From: Agromyces rhizosphaerae | GTDB lineage: Bacteria; Actinomycetota; Actinomycetes; Actinomycetales; Microbacteriaceae | Direction: 5' to 3' | Length of the DNA: 64,000 bases | Assembly: GCF_027925245.1 (NCBI RefSeq) | Contig: NZ_BSDP01000001.1 | Span: 2,480,001-2,544,000, forward strand | In this document: one piece after another, positions 48,735 through 57,121 of the stretch | Layout: each line of letters opens with the position of its first letter | Position numbering within the stretch: the stretch's first letter is position 1 | The notes under the pieces: generated by a model | Databases searched by the model: none | Told to the model about the DNA's origin: nothing | What the model saw: only the letters and a program-made list of their open reading frames with translations | Position numbers and translations under genes: made by a program

Positions 48735-50316
48735 GTCCGGCGGCGTGCCGGTGCACGTCGCCGGCGGCGGCCCCGCGCCCGAGGGGCTCGTCGAGGCCGC
48801 GCTGGGCTACGAGGCCGCGCTCATGGCCGACGACCTCGACGCGCTGCGCGACTGGTTCGAGCCGGGCGACGAGACGGTGCGGGCGGATGCATCGGGGCTG
48901 CTCGTCGGTCGCGACGCGATCACCCGGTTCCGGGGCCGGCGCGGCGGTGCGGCGTCGCGACGGGTGAGCGGGCTCCGGGTGCTGCCCGTGGCCGAGGGCG
49001 TGGCGCACGTCGTGGTCGAGAACGCCCCGGCGGCGGGTGGCCGCGGCGTGGTCAGCCAGCTGTGGCGCCGCGCCGAGGGAGGCTGGCGCATCGCGGCCGC
49101 CCACGTCACGGCACCCGCACCCGCGCTCGACCGCCGCACCTGGCGCGTGGTCGGCGATCCGCTGCTGCCCGCGGGCGGGTCCGGCGCCCTCGACGGGCGC
49201 ACGGTCGCGGTGAAGGACGTCTTCGCCGTGGCGGGGCATCCGATCGGTGCCGGGATCCCCGGCTACCTCGCCGAGGCGCCGGTCGAGGCGCGGTCGGCGG
49301 CCGCGGTCGAGGCGTTGCGGGCCGCGGGCGCGTCGATCCGCGGCATCGCGCGCACCGACCAGTTCGCGTACAGCATCGCCGGGCGCAACCCGGCGTACGG
49401 CACTCCGCCCAACCCGGCCGTTCCCGGCGCGATCTCGGGCGGCTCGACGAGCGGGCCGGCCGCCGCGGTGGCGCTCGGCCAGGCCGACCTCGGGCTCGGC
49501 ACCGACACCGCCGGGTCGATCCGGGTGCCGGCGTCGTACCAGGGACTGTGGGGCATCCGCACCACCCACGGGGCCGTCGACCGCGAGGGCGTGCTGCCGC
49601 TCGCGCCGCGCTTCGACACCGTGGGGTGGCTGACGCGCGACCGCGAGACGCTGGAGGCCGCGGCCCGGGCGAGCCTGCCGGCGGCATCCGCTGCTGCCAC
49701 GGGGGAGCCGGCGCTCGTGATCGCGCCCGCCCTGCTGCACGGACTCGGGCCCGGCGTGCGCGAGGTGTTCGAGCACGGCGCCGCAGCACTGCGTGCGGCG
49801 GGGGCCGACGTGCGCGAGCTCGACGCCCCGGCGCTCGCCTCGGATGCGCTCGACGAACTGTTCGCCGCGTTCCGCACCGCGCAGGCCGCCGAGGCCTGGC
49901 GGGCGCACGGCGAATGGATCACCGCGCATCCGGGCGAACTCGCCGACGACGTGGCCGCGCGCTTCGCGTGGGCGTCGGAGGTGACGCCGGAGCGGGAGGC
50001 GGCCGCGATCGTCGCGCTCGCCGCGGCGCGCACCGCGATCGACGCGGCACTGGGGGAGGCGCTCCTGCTGCTGCCGTCGGCGGCCTCGGTCGCACCCGCG
50101 TTCGACGCCGAGGGCGCCGACATCGAGGCGGTGCGTCAGGCGACGCTGCGCATGACCGCGGTCGCCGGGGCCACCGGCCGGCCCGCGCTGTCGATCCCGG
50201 GGCTCGAGCTCGACGGCGCCCCGCTCGGCACCTGCGTGGTCGGCCCGCGCGGCGGCGACCTCGACCTCATCGCCCGCGCGGGCGGTTGGCACGAGGCGCT
50301 CGCGCAACGCGACTGA
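48727..50316 (+). CDS. fusion of AtzH/HpxZ-like domain (DUF3225) and AtzE-like amidase
   Basis: 529 residues, GTG start. Residues ~20-130 match the AtzH/HpxZ (DUF3225) domain: GYEAALMADDLDALRDWF, LLVGRDAITRFRGRR and GWRIAAAHVT. Residues ~145-525 are an amidase-signature enzyme with the full catalytic triad: Lys in DGRTVAVKDVF, cis-Ser region SGGSTSGPA and nucleophile Ser in TDTAGSIRVP. In Klebsiella the separate HpxY (amidase) and HpxZ act in oxalurate catabolism, and AtzE-AtzG-AtzH act on carboxybiuret. Fusion in one chain and the purine context suggest a ureido or oxamate-type amide substrate; this is inference. Confidence 0.88.
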   Translation: MAESGGVPVHVAGGGPAPEGLVEAALGYEAALMADDLDALRDWFEPGDETVRADASGLLVGRDAITRFRGRRGGAASRRVSGLRVLPVAEGVAHVVVENAPAAGGRGVVSQLWRRAEGGWRIAAAHVTAPAPALDRRTWRVVGDPLLPAGGSGALDGRTVAVKDVFAVAGHPIGAGIPGYLAEAPVEARSAAAVEALRAAGASIRGIARTDQFAYSIAGRNPAYGTPPNPAVPGAISGGSTSGPAAAVALGQADLGLGTDTAGSIRVPASYQGLWGIRTTHGAVDREGVLPLAPRFDTVGWLTRDRETLEAAARASLPAASAAATGEPALVIAPALLHGLGPGVREVFEHGAAALRAAGADVRELDAPALASDALDELFAAFRTAQAAEAWRAHGEWITAHPGELADDVAARFAWASEVTPEREAAAIVALAAARTAIDAALGEALLLLPSAASVAPAFDAEGADIEAVRQATLRMTAVAGATGRPALSIPGLELDGAPLGTCVVGPRGGDLDLIARAGGWHEALAQRD

Positions 50317-50350
50317 AACACCGGTTGCGTATGATTGCCTGCTGAAACAC
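50313..50350 (+). promoter_or_regulatory. pucG promoter/operator: direct repeats flanking a -10
   Basis: A 9-base direct repeat CTGAAACAC occurs at 50313-50321 and 50342-50350, flanking a perfect-looking -10 TATGAT (50330-50335). The first copy extends to GAAACACCGG, a 10-mer also present upstream of xdhC at 57215. No -35 consensus. Operator role is inference. Confidence 0.5.
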
Positions 50351-51607
50351 TTGACTCAGCAGGAGGATCCCATCGACGCCGCACCGATCAATCCGCCCAC
50401 GAGGCTCCTCATGGGCCCCGGCCCGGTCAACGCCGACCCGCGCGTGCTCCGCGCCATGTCGGCCCAGCTCGTCGGCCAGTACGACCCGTCGATGACGGCG
50501 TACATGAACGAGACCATGGAGCTGTACCGCGGCGTCTTCCGCACCCGCAACGCGGCCACGCTGCTCGTGGACGGCACCTCCCGCGCCGGCATCGAGGCGG
50601 CGATCGTCTCGCTCGTGGAGCCGGGCGACCGCGTCCTCGTGCCCATCTTCGGCCGGTTCGGCCACCTGCTCGCCGAGATCGCGGGTCGCGCGGGCGCCGA
50701 CGTGCACACGATCGAGACCGAGTGGGGCGAGGTGTTCGCGCCCGAGCGCATCGAGGCCGCCATGCGCGAGGTGCGTCCGAAGCTGCTCGCCGTCGTGCAC
50801 GGCGACACCTCGACCACGGTGGCCCAGCCGCTCGACGAGCTCGCCGCGATCTGCGCCGAGCACGGTGCGCTGTTCTACACCGACGTCACCGCGTCGCTCG
50901 GCGGCAACGAGTTCGAGATGGACGCGTGGGGGCTCGACGCCGCCACCGCCGGGCTGCAGAAGTGCCTCGGCGGCCCGTCGGGCAGTGCGCCGATCAGCCT
51001 CTCGCCTGCGGCGGTCGAGCGCATCGAGTCGCGCAAGAGCATCGAGGCGGGCATCCGCTCCGCCGGCGACGCCGTGCGGGCCGACCCCATCCGCTCGAAC
51101 TACTTCGACCTCGGCATGATCCTCGACTACTGGGGCGAGAAGCGGCTGAACCACCACACCGAGGCCACGTCGATGCTCTACGGGGCGCGCGAGTGCGCCC
51201 GACTGCTGCTCGACGAGGGCATGGACCAGGCGATCGACCGACACCGGGTGAACGGCGCCGCGATGGCGGCGGGCGCCGCCGCGATGGGGCTGGAACTGTT
51301 CGGCGACCAGGCGCACCGCATGCACAACGTGGTGGGCGTGGCCATCCCCGACGGCGTCGACGGCGAACGCGTGCGCGGCGCGCTGCTGGAGGACTTCGCG
51401 ATCGAGATCGGCACGAGCTTCGGCCCGCTGCACGGGAGGATCTGGCGCATCGGCACCATGGGCTTCAACGCCCGGCGCGACGCGGTGCTCACCACGCTCG
51501 CCGCGCTCGAGCAGGTGCTGCGCGCCGAGGGGCACCCGGTCACCGCGGGCGCGGGGGTGGGCGCCGCACGCGACGCCTACGCCGATGCGGCGGGGGCGGG
51601 CGCATGA
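50351..51607 (+). CDS. pucG: (S)-ureidoglycine-glyoxylate aminotransferase (PucG-like)
   Basis: 418 residues if it starts at TTG 50351. Fold type I class V aminotransferase: LLMGPGPVNADPRVLRAM, VDGTSRAGIEAAIVSLVEPGD, and GLQKCLGGPSGSAPISLSP with the PLP lysine near residue 205. PucG converts ureidoglycine plus glyoxylate to oxalurate plus glycine; alanine- or serine-glyoxylate aminotransferase is the alternative. The start is unclear: an ideal AGGAGG (50361-50366) lies inside the frame and points to an ATC at 50372. The next gene overlaps by 4 bases (ATGA). Confidence 0.88.
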   Translation: MTQQEDPIDAAPINPPTRLLMGPGPVNADPRVLRAMSAQLVGQYDPSMTAYMNETMELYRGVFRTRNAATLLVDGTSRAGIEAAIVSLVEPGDRVLVPIFGRFGHLLAEIAGRAGADVHTIETEWGEVFAPERIEAAMREVRPKLLAVVHGDTSTTVAQPLDELAAICAEHGALFYTDVTASLGGNEFEMDAWGLDAATAGLQKCLGGPSGSAPISLSPAAVERIESRKSIEAGIRSAGDAVRADPIRSNYFDLGMILDYWGEKRLNHHTEATSMLYGARECARLLLDEGMDQAIDRHRVNGAAMAAGAAAMGLELFGDQAHRMHNVVGVAIPDGVDGERVRGALLEDFAIEIGTSFGPLHGRIWRIGTMGFNARRDAVLTTLAALEQVLRAEGHPVTAGAGVGAARDAYADAAGAGA

Positions 51608-52923
51608 GCGACCGGCTCCGCACCGGCTCGCTCGCGATCGCCGAACGCATCCTCGACCGCTGCGACCGCCTCGGCACCATCACCTCGACGCCGGGCATGA
51701 TCGAGCGCGTCCACCTCTCGCCGGAGCACCGCGAGGCGAACGACCTCGCCGCGTCCTGGCTGACCGAGGCAGGGCTCGAGACCTGGCAGGACGCCGCGGG
51801 CAACCAGTGCGCCCGGCTCGAGGGCGAGCGGCCCGACCTGCCCGCGCTCGTCGTCGGCTCGCACCTCGACACGGTGCGCGACGCGGGCCGCTACGACGGC
51901 ATGCTCGGCGTGCTGCTCGCGATCGAGGTCGCCGCGCGCATCGCGGCCCAGGACCAGCCGCTGCCCTTCGCACTCGAGGTCGTCGCGTTCAGCGACGAGG
52001 AGGGCACCCGGTTCGGCAGCGGGCTCGCCGGCAGCCGGGCGTTCGCCGGCCAGTTCGCCGCCGACTGGTGGGAGTACCGCGACGAGGACGGCCTCACCTA
52101 CGCCGACGCGAGCATCGACTTCGGGCTGGACCCGGGCCGCATCGGCGCCGCCGCCCGACGCCCCGAGGCGCTCGTCGGCTACCTCGAGGCGCACATCGAG
52201 CAGGGCCCGTACCTCGAGGACGCCGACCGCGCGCTCGCCGTGGTGCCGACCATCGCGGGCGCGCGCCGCTTCGCGCTCACGATGACCGGCGTCGCCGGCC
52301 ACGCCGGCGGCACCCCCTACGCGCGTCGCCGCGACGCGCTCGTCGGGGCGAGCGAGCTCGTCGCGGCCATCGAGCGCATCGGCATCGACTCGGGCACGAT
52401 CGCGACGGTCGGCCACCTGCAGGCGTTCCCCGGCGGGGTCAACGTCATCCCCGGCCGGGTGGAGTTCAGCCTCGACCTGCGCGCCGAGTCGAACGAGGCG
52501 CGCGATGCCGCGTGGGCCGAGATCGACCGGGTCGCGCAGGAGATCGCCTCGCGACGCCGGCTCGACTTCCACGCCGAGGAGCGCTACCGGGCCGACGCCA
52601 CCCCGTGTGCGGGCTGGCTGCAGGACGCGGTGACCGCCGGCATCCGCTCGACCGGCGACGACGACCCGATGCGCATCTGGAGCCGCGCCGGCCACGACGG
52701 CATGGCCGTCCACGCCGTCACCGACATCGCGATGCTGTTCATCCGCTGCGGGCGCGGCGGCATCAGCCACCACCCCGACGAGACGGTGACCCGGCGCGAC
52801 GTCGCCCTCGCGCTCGACGCGCTCGAGCAGGCCGTGCTCGCCGTCGCCGAGCGGGTGCGGGCCGAGCCCGAGCGCCTGGTCACCGCGGCGCCCCCCGAGC
52901 CGCACGGGGTCGGGCTGCACTGA
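51604..52923 (+). CDS. allC: allantoate amidohydrolase (M20 family)
   Basis: 439 residues. Zinc-peptidase-like hydrolase of the AllC/HyuC/UAH family: GSHLDTVRDAGRYDGMLGVL, AFSDEEGTRFGSGLAGSR (metal bridging Glu-Glu), EAHIEQGPYLE, VAGHAGGTPYARRRDAL and SRAGHDGMAVHAV. It should hydrolyse allantoate to ureidoglycine, CO2 and ammonia, or act on ureidoglycolate. Coupled to pucG upstream (ATGA) and to the MurR/RpiR gene downstream (TGATG). Confidence 0.9.
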   Translation: MSDRLRTGSLAIAERILDRCDRLGTITSTPGMIERVHLSPEHREANDLAASWLTEAGLETWQDAAGNQCARLEGERPDLPALVVGSHLDTVRDAGRYDGMLGVLLAIEVAARIAAQDQPLPFALEVVAFSDEEGTRFGSGLAGSRAFAGQFAADWWEYRDEDGLTYADASIDFGLDPGRIGAAARRPEALVGYLEAHIEQGPYLEDADRALAVVPTIAGARRFALTMTGVAGHAGGTPYARRRDALVGASELVAAIERIGIDSGTIATVGHLQAFPGGVNVIPGRVEFSLDLRAESNEARDAAWAEIDRVAQEIASRRRLDFHAEERYRADATPCAGWLQDAVTAGIRSTGDDDPMRIWSRAGHDGMAVHAVTDIAMLFIRCGRGGISHHPDETVTRRDVALALDALEQAVLAVAERVRAEPERLVTAAPPEPHGVGLH

Positions 52924-53780
52924 TGGCCGAGCGGATGCCCCGCACCATCGCCGAGCGCATCGACGGCGCGTTCGACGAGCTCACGCCGCAGGAGCGGCGC
53001 GTCGCCGAGTTCGTGCTCGACCACCCCGGCGAGCTCGCCGTGTACAACGACAGCGAGCTCGCGCGCATGGCCGGGGTGTCGAAGGCGACCGTGAGCCGGC
53101 TCTACCGGCGACTCGGGTTCTCGGGTTCCGCCGAGGTGCGCGACCACGTGCGGGCCCTGCGCAGCTCGGGCACGCCGCTCGGGCACGCCGGGGTGCCGGC
53201 GACCGCTCCCGAGGGCGTGTCGGCCGTGCTCGAGGCCGAGCGGGCGAACCTGTCCCGGCTGCTCGACGGGCTCGCCGACGGCGTGCTCGAGCGGGTCGCG
53301 ACGCTGCTGCGCGAGGCGCGCACCGTGCTCGTGGTGGGCTACCGCAACGGGTACCCGGTCGCGCTGCACCTGCGCGAGCAGCTCGCGCAGTGCCGCCCGG
53401 GCGTGCGGATCGGCCCGCAGCCCGGACAGTCGATCGGGGAGGAGCTCGCCGACCTCGGCCCAGGCGACGTGGCCGTGCTCGTCGGACTGCGCCGCCGGCC
53501 GGCCGGGTTCGCGGAGCTCGTGGCCGCCGCCGCGGAGACGGGCGCCGAGGTGGTCGCGATCGTCGACCCGGCGGGGGCGGATGCCGCGGGCGCGGCCGGC
53601 ACCGTCATCGCGTGCCCCGTCGACGGGGCGGGCGCCTTCTCGAGCTACGCGAGCGCGATGAGCCTCGTGAGCCTCGTCGCGAGCGCGGTGCTCGCGGGCG
53701 GGTTGCGCGCGGGGCGCACGCGCATCGCGCGCATCGACGACGCGTATGCGCGGCTGGGCGAGGTCGAGGCGTCGGGCTGA
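52923..53780 (+). CDS. MurR/RpiR family transcriptional regulator
   Basis: 285 residues. RpiR-type helix-turn-helix (residues ~10-85: LTPQERRVAEFVLDHPGELAV, then SELARMAGVSKATVSRLYRR) and a SIS domain (residues ~115-265: RTVLVVGYRNGYPVALHLREQ, VAVLVGLRRRPAGFAELVAAA). Such regulators sense phosphosugars or, in purine loci, pathway intermediates. Its start is coupled to allC, so it is very likely the local regulator of purine breakdown. Confidence 0.9.
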   Translation: MAERMPRTIAERIDGAFDELTPQERRVAEFVLDHPGELAVYNDSELARMAGVSKATVSRLYRRLGFSGSAEVRDHVRALRSSGTPLGHAGVPATAPEGVSAVLEAERANLSRLLDGLADGVLERVATLLREARTVLVVGYRNGYPVALHLREQLAQCRPGVRIGPQPGQSIGEELADLGPGDVAVLVGLRRRPAGFAELVAAAAETGAEVVAIVDPAGADAAGAAGTVIACPVDGAGAFSSYASAMSLVSLVASAVLAGGLRAGRTRIARIDDAYARLGEVEASG

Positions 53781-53813
53781 GCGGGCCGGCCCGGCGATCG
53801 GCCGCTCGAGCGC

Positions 53814-54377
53814 TCAGCGGTCGCGGTCCAGGCCGGTGGAGAGGTCGCCGCACTCGACCGCCACGGCGCGGTGGTCGCGCAGGTAGGCGCTCGCGCCCGC
53901 GTCGCCGTGCAGCGCCGCGGACAGCCGCGTCCAGTGCGCGCGACCGATGAGCACGGGGTGGCCGGGCCGGCCGTCGAAGACGGCGCGGGCGAGCGAGGTC
54001 GCCGGTTCGGTGTCGGCCGCATCGAGCACGCGCCGGGCGACGCTCGCGGGCAGGCCGGGCAGGTCCACCAGGGTGAGCAGCACGGCGTCGGCCGGGGTCG
54101 CTGCGGCGGCGTCGAGCGCGACCCGCACGGTCGAGGCGAGGCCCTCGCTCCAGCCGGGGTGCGTCACGATCGCGGCGCCGGGCGGCACCAGCGCGCGAGC
54201 CGCATCGGCCTCGGCCCCGAGCACGACGAGCACCGACGGGCAGCCGGCCTCGCGCAGCATCCGCACCGCCAGCTCGACCCACGGCGTGCCGTCGGGCTCG
54301 CGCACGAGCGCCTTGGGGCGACCCATGCGGCTGCCGCCGCCCGCGGCGAGCACCACGCCGAGCACGTCACCTGCCAT
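53814..54377 (-). CDS. MocA-like molybdenum cofactor nucleotidyltransferase
   Basis: 187 residues from the ATG at 54377; an in-frame ATG at 54395 is also possible. NTP-transferase motif LAAGGGSRMGRPKALVRE at residues ~8-25, VDLPGLPASVARRVL with the metal-binding Asp, and GRPGHPVLIGRAHW as in MocA. MocA adds CMP to the molybdenum cofactor of xanthine-dehydrogenase-family enzymes. Presence beside the xdh genes supports that role. The two alternative starts place its 5' end against, or overlapping, the divergent uraD start at 54394. Confidence 0.82.
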   Translation of the reverse strand: MAGDVLGVVLAAGGGSRMGRPKALVREPDGTPWVELAVRMLREAGCPSVLVVLGAEADAARALVPPGAAIVTHPGWSEGLASTVRVALDAAAATPADAVLLTLVDLPGLPASVARRVLDAADTEPATSLARAVFDGRPGHPVLIGRAHWTRLSAALHGDAGASAYLRDHRAVAVECGDLSTGLDRDR

Positions 54378-54393
54378 CACTACAGTGGACCAC

Positions 54394-54906
54394 ATGCCAG
54401 CGCCCCAGACGCCAGACTCCTTCCGGGCCGACCTCACTGCCTGCCTGCATGTCGAGCGGTTCGTCGACGAGGTCGCCGCGGGCGCGCCCTACGCGTCGTT
54501 CGACGCGCTGCGGGCCGCAGCCGCCGCATCGGCGGCGACGCTGACGCCGGCCGAGGTCGACGAGGCGATGGCGAGCCACCCGCGCATCGGCGAGCGGCCA
54601 ACCGGGCAGGGCACGGCGCAGTCGTTCTCGACGGCCGAGCAGGCGTCGGCCGACGCGTCCGACGAGGGCCTCGCACGCGCGATCGCCGAGGGCAACGCGG
54701 CGTACGAGGAGCGGTTCGGGCGGGTGTTCCTCATCCGCGCGGCCGGGCGCAGCCGGGCGGAGATCCTCGCGGAGCTCCGTCGGCGGATCGTGCTCGACGA
54801 CCCCGAGGAGCTCGCCATCGTCTCCGACCAGCTCGCGCAGATCGCCCTGCTGCGGCTCGAGCAGCTCTACGGCGACGCAGCCGCGCCGATCGGGGTGGCC
54901 GCATGA
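54394..54906 (+). CDS. uraD: 2-oxo-4-hydroxy-4-carboxy-5-ureidoimidazoline decarboxylase
   Basis: 170 residues. OHCU decarboxylase blocks: EAMASHPRIGER with the catalytic His, EGNAAYEERFGRVFLIRAAGRSRAEIL and a C-terminal ALLRLEQLYG. It decarboxylates OHCU to (S)-allantoin, the third step after uricase. Coupled to uraH by ATGA overlap. Confidence 0.94.
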   Translation: MPAPQTPDSFRADLTACLHVERFVDEVAAGAPYASFDALRAAAAASAATLTPAEVDEAMASHPRIGERPTGQGTAQSFSTAEQASADASDEGLARAIAEGNAAYEERFGRVFLIRAAGRSRAEILAELRRRIVLDDPEELAIVSDQLAQIALLRLEQLYGDAAAPIGVAA

Positions 54907-55241
54907 GCGGGCGCAGCCACGTCACGTCGCACGTGCTCGACGCCACCACCGGGCGGCCCGCGGCGGGGGTCGGCGTGCGGCTCGAGGCATCCGATGCAGG
55001 CACCTGGCGCGCGGTCGGCGCGGGCACCACCGACGACGACGGCCGGGTCGGGACGCTGGGGCCGGAGCAGCTGCCCGCGGGGCGCTACCGCGTGGTGTTC
55101 GACACGGCCGCGTACTTCGGCGACCGGCCGACGTTCTACGCCGAGGTCACGATCGACTTCCTGATCGACGACCCCGCGCAGCACTACCACGTGCCGCTGC
55201 TGCTCAGCCCGTTCGCGTACTCGACGTACCGGGGCAGCTAG
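54903..55241 (+). CDS. uraH: 5-hydroxyisourate hydrolase (transthyretin-like)
   Basis: 112 residues. The N-terminal SHVLDATTGRPAAGVGVRLE with its His, VTIDFLIDDPAQHYHVPLLLSPFAYSTY and the diagnostic C-terminal YRGS place it in the transthyretin-like HIU hydrolases. It opens 5-hydroxyisourate to OHCU. Its final codons lie in a 22-base tandem duplication shared with the end of guaD. Confidence 0.96.
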   Translation: MSGRSHVTSHVLDATTGRPAAGVGVRLEASDAGTWRAVGAGTTDDDGRVGTLGPEQLPAGRYRVVFDTAAYFGDRPTFYAEVTIDFLIDDPAQHYHVPLLLSPFAYSTYRGS

Positions 55242-55266
55242 TAGGACGTACCGGGGCAGCTAGTAG
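55223..55266. repeat. 22-base perfect tandem duplication at the uraH/guaD junction
   Basis: GACGTACCGGGGCAGCTAGTAG occurs twice in a row (55223-55244 and 55245-55266). The first copy encodes the end of uraH and its TAG; the second holds the guaD stop on the minus strand. Confidence 0.97.
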
Positions 55267-55763
55267 TCGGTGCGGTCGGCCTTGCCGCGCCAGGCGTCGA
55301 ACGGCGTGGTCGAGTCGTCGGGGCGCAGCTGCTCGACCGGCGTGTCCCAGGTGGCGCGGTCGCGCGCGAACATCTCGTAGAACTCGCGGTCGTCGAACCC
55401 GCCGTCGGCGGCGTCGTGCCGGTCGGCCGCGTAGACGACGCGATCGACCCGTGCCCACAGGGCGGCGGCGAGGCAGAGCGGGCACGGTTCGCACGACGCG
55501 TAGAGCGTGGCGCCGGCCAACGAGAAGTCGCCGACCGTGCGGCACGCCTCGCGGATGACGCACACCTCGGCGTGGGCCGTGGGGTCGAGGTCGCGGGTCA
55601 CGCGGTTGCCGCCCGCGGCGAGCAGGCGGCCGTCGCGCACGAGCACCGCGCCGAACGGCCCGCCGCCGTCGGCGACGTTGCCGGTCGCGAGCTCGACGGC
55701 CTGCTCGATCCAGTAGCGGTCGTCGCGGGGGCGGTCGTCGGTGGACACGTCGTCGGCGGTCAT
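55260..55763 (-). CDS. guaD: guanine deaminase (cytidine-deaminase fold)
   Basis: 167 residues. Zinc motif HAEVCVIREACR (His-Ala-Glu) and CEPCPLCLAA (PCxxC), plus the GuaD-specific DAADGGFDDREFYEMF and C-terminal PFDAWRGKADRTDY, close to B. subtilis GuaD. It converts guanine to xanthine and ammonia, feeding xanthine dehydrogenase. Start overlaps the allB stop (ATGA). Confidence 0.93.
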   Translation of the reverse strand: MTADDVSTDDRPRDDRYWIEQAVELATGNVADGGGPFGAVLVRDGRLLAAGGNRVTRDLDPTAHAEVCVIREACRTVGDFSLAGATLYASCEPCPLCLAAALWARVDRVVYAADRHDAADGGFDDREFYEMFARDRATWDTPVEQLRPDDSTTPFDAWRGKADRTDY

Positions 55764-57121
55764 GCGGTGCTCCGTTCTGCCGGCCGGTCGAGCAGCCGGC
55801 CGATGGGTTCGCCGTCGGGTTCGACGGGGGTGCCGCGCAGCCAGACCGCGTCGGCGAGGCCGGCGAGGGTCCTGCCGTCGTAGGCCGACACGGGGTTGCG
55901 GTGGCGCAGCGCGGCGGCGTCGACGGTGAACTCCGCGTCGGGGTCGAACGCGACCAGGTCGGCGTCGGCGCCGACCTGGATGCGGCCCTTGGCGGCCAGG
56001 CCCGCGAGGTCGGCCGTCGCGCGCGCCATGCGGTCGACGACGAGCTCGAGGCCGACGCCGCGGCGGCGCGCCTCGGTCCAGACGTTCGCGAGCGCGAGCT
56101 GGAGCCCCGAGATGCCGCCCCACGCACGACCGAAGTCACCGTCGAACCCGAGCTTCAGCTCCGCGGTCGCGGGGGAGTGGTCCGAGACGACGCAGTCGAG
56201 CGTGCCGTCGACGAGCCCGGCCCAGAGCAGGTCCTGGTTGGCCTCGTCGCGGATCGGCGGGCAGCACTTGAACGCGGTCGCGCCGTCGGGGATGTGCGCG
56301 ACATCGAGCGTGAGGTAGTGCGGGCAGGTCTCGGCCGTCAGTCGCAGGCCCTCGGCCTTCGCCTCGGCGATGAGGGGGAGCACGGCGGCGGAGGACACGT
56401 GCAGGATGTGCGCGCGCCCGCCGGTGCGCCGGATGCCGTCGATGACGCGCCGTACCGCGTCGAGTTCGGCCTCGGGCGGCCGCGATTCGGCGAACCTGCG
56501 GGCGCTCGGGCCGCCGTCGTTGGCGTGGGCGTCGAGCACGTCGGGGTCCTCCGCGTGCACGATGAGCAGCCCGTCGAACGCGGCCAGCTCGTCGAGCGCC
56601 GCGTCGAGGCCCGCCGCGTCGAGCGGCGGGAACTCGTCGACGCCCGACGGCGACAGGAAGGCCTTGAACCCGAACACGCCCGCGTCGTGCAGGGCGCGCC
56701 GCGCGCCGGCGTTGGAGGGCACCGCACCGCCCCAGAACCCGATGTCGACGTGCGCCGCCCGCGCCGCCGCCGCACGCTTGACCGCGAGCGCGTCGACGTC
56801 GATCGTCGGCGGGATGCTGTTGAGCGGCATGTCGATGATCGTCGTGACCCCGCCGGCGGCAGCCGCACGGGTCGCGGTCGCGAAGCCCTCCCACTCGGTG
56901 CGCCCGGGCTCGTTGACGTGCACGTGCGCGTCGACGATGCCCGGCAGCAGCACGCGTCCGCCGTCGACGCGGGCGGTCGTACGGCCGCGCAGGCCGGCGC
57001 CGGCGGGCGCCACGGCGGCGATCACGCCGTCGTCGACGCCGACCTCGGCCGGGGCGATCCGGCCGTCGACCAGCGCCGCGTCGGCGAGCACGACGAGGTC
57101 GTGGAGTGGGGTATCGGGCAT
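55760..57121 (-). CDS. allB: allantoinase
   Basis: 453 residues from the ATG at 57121, preceded by GGAGGAG. Amidohydrolase fold: GIVDAHVHVNEPGRTEWEGF (metal HxH), FKAFLSPSGVDEF with the carboxylated Lys, VHAEDPDVLDAH, AETCPHYLTLD and CVVSDHSPATAELK with the catalytic Asp. These fit allantoinase rather than dihydroorotase. It hydrolyses allantoin to allantoate. Divergent from xdhC; operon with guaD. Confidence 0.94.
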   Translation of the reverse strand: MPDTPLHDLVVLADAALVDGRIAPAEVGVDDGVIAAVAPAGAGLRGRTTARVDGGRVLLPGIVDAHVHVNEPGRTEWEGFATATRAAAAGGVTTIIDMPLNSIPPTIDVDALAVKRAAAARAAHVDIGFWGGAVPSNAGARRALHDAGVFGFKAFLSPSGVDEFPPLDAAGLDAALDELAAFDGLLIVHAEDPDVLDAHANDGGPSARRFAESRPPEAELDAVRRVIDGIRRTGGRAHILHVSSAAVLPLIAEAKAEGLRLTAETCPHYLTLDVAHIPDGATAFKCCPPIRDEANQDLLWAGLVDGTLDCVVSDHSPATAELKLGFDGDFGRAWGGISGLQLALANVWTEARRRGVGLELVVDRMARATADLAGLAAKGRIQVGADADLVAFDPDAEFTVDAAALRHRNPVSAYDGRTLAGLADAVWLRGTPVEPDGEPIGRLLDRPAERSTA

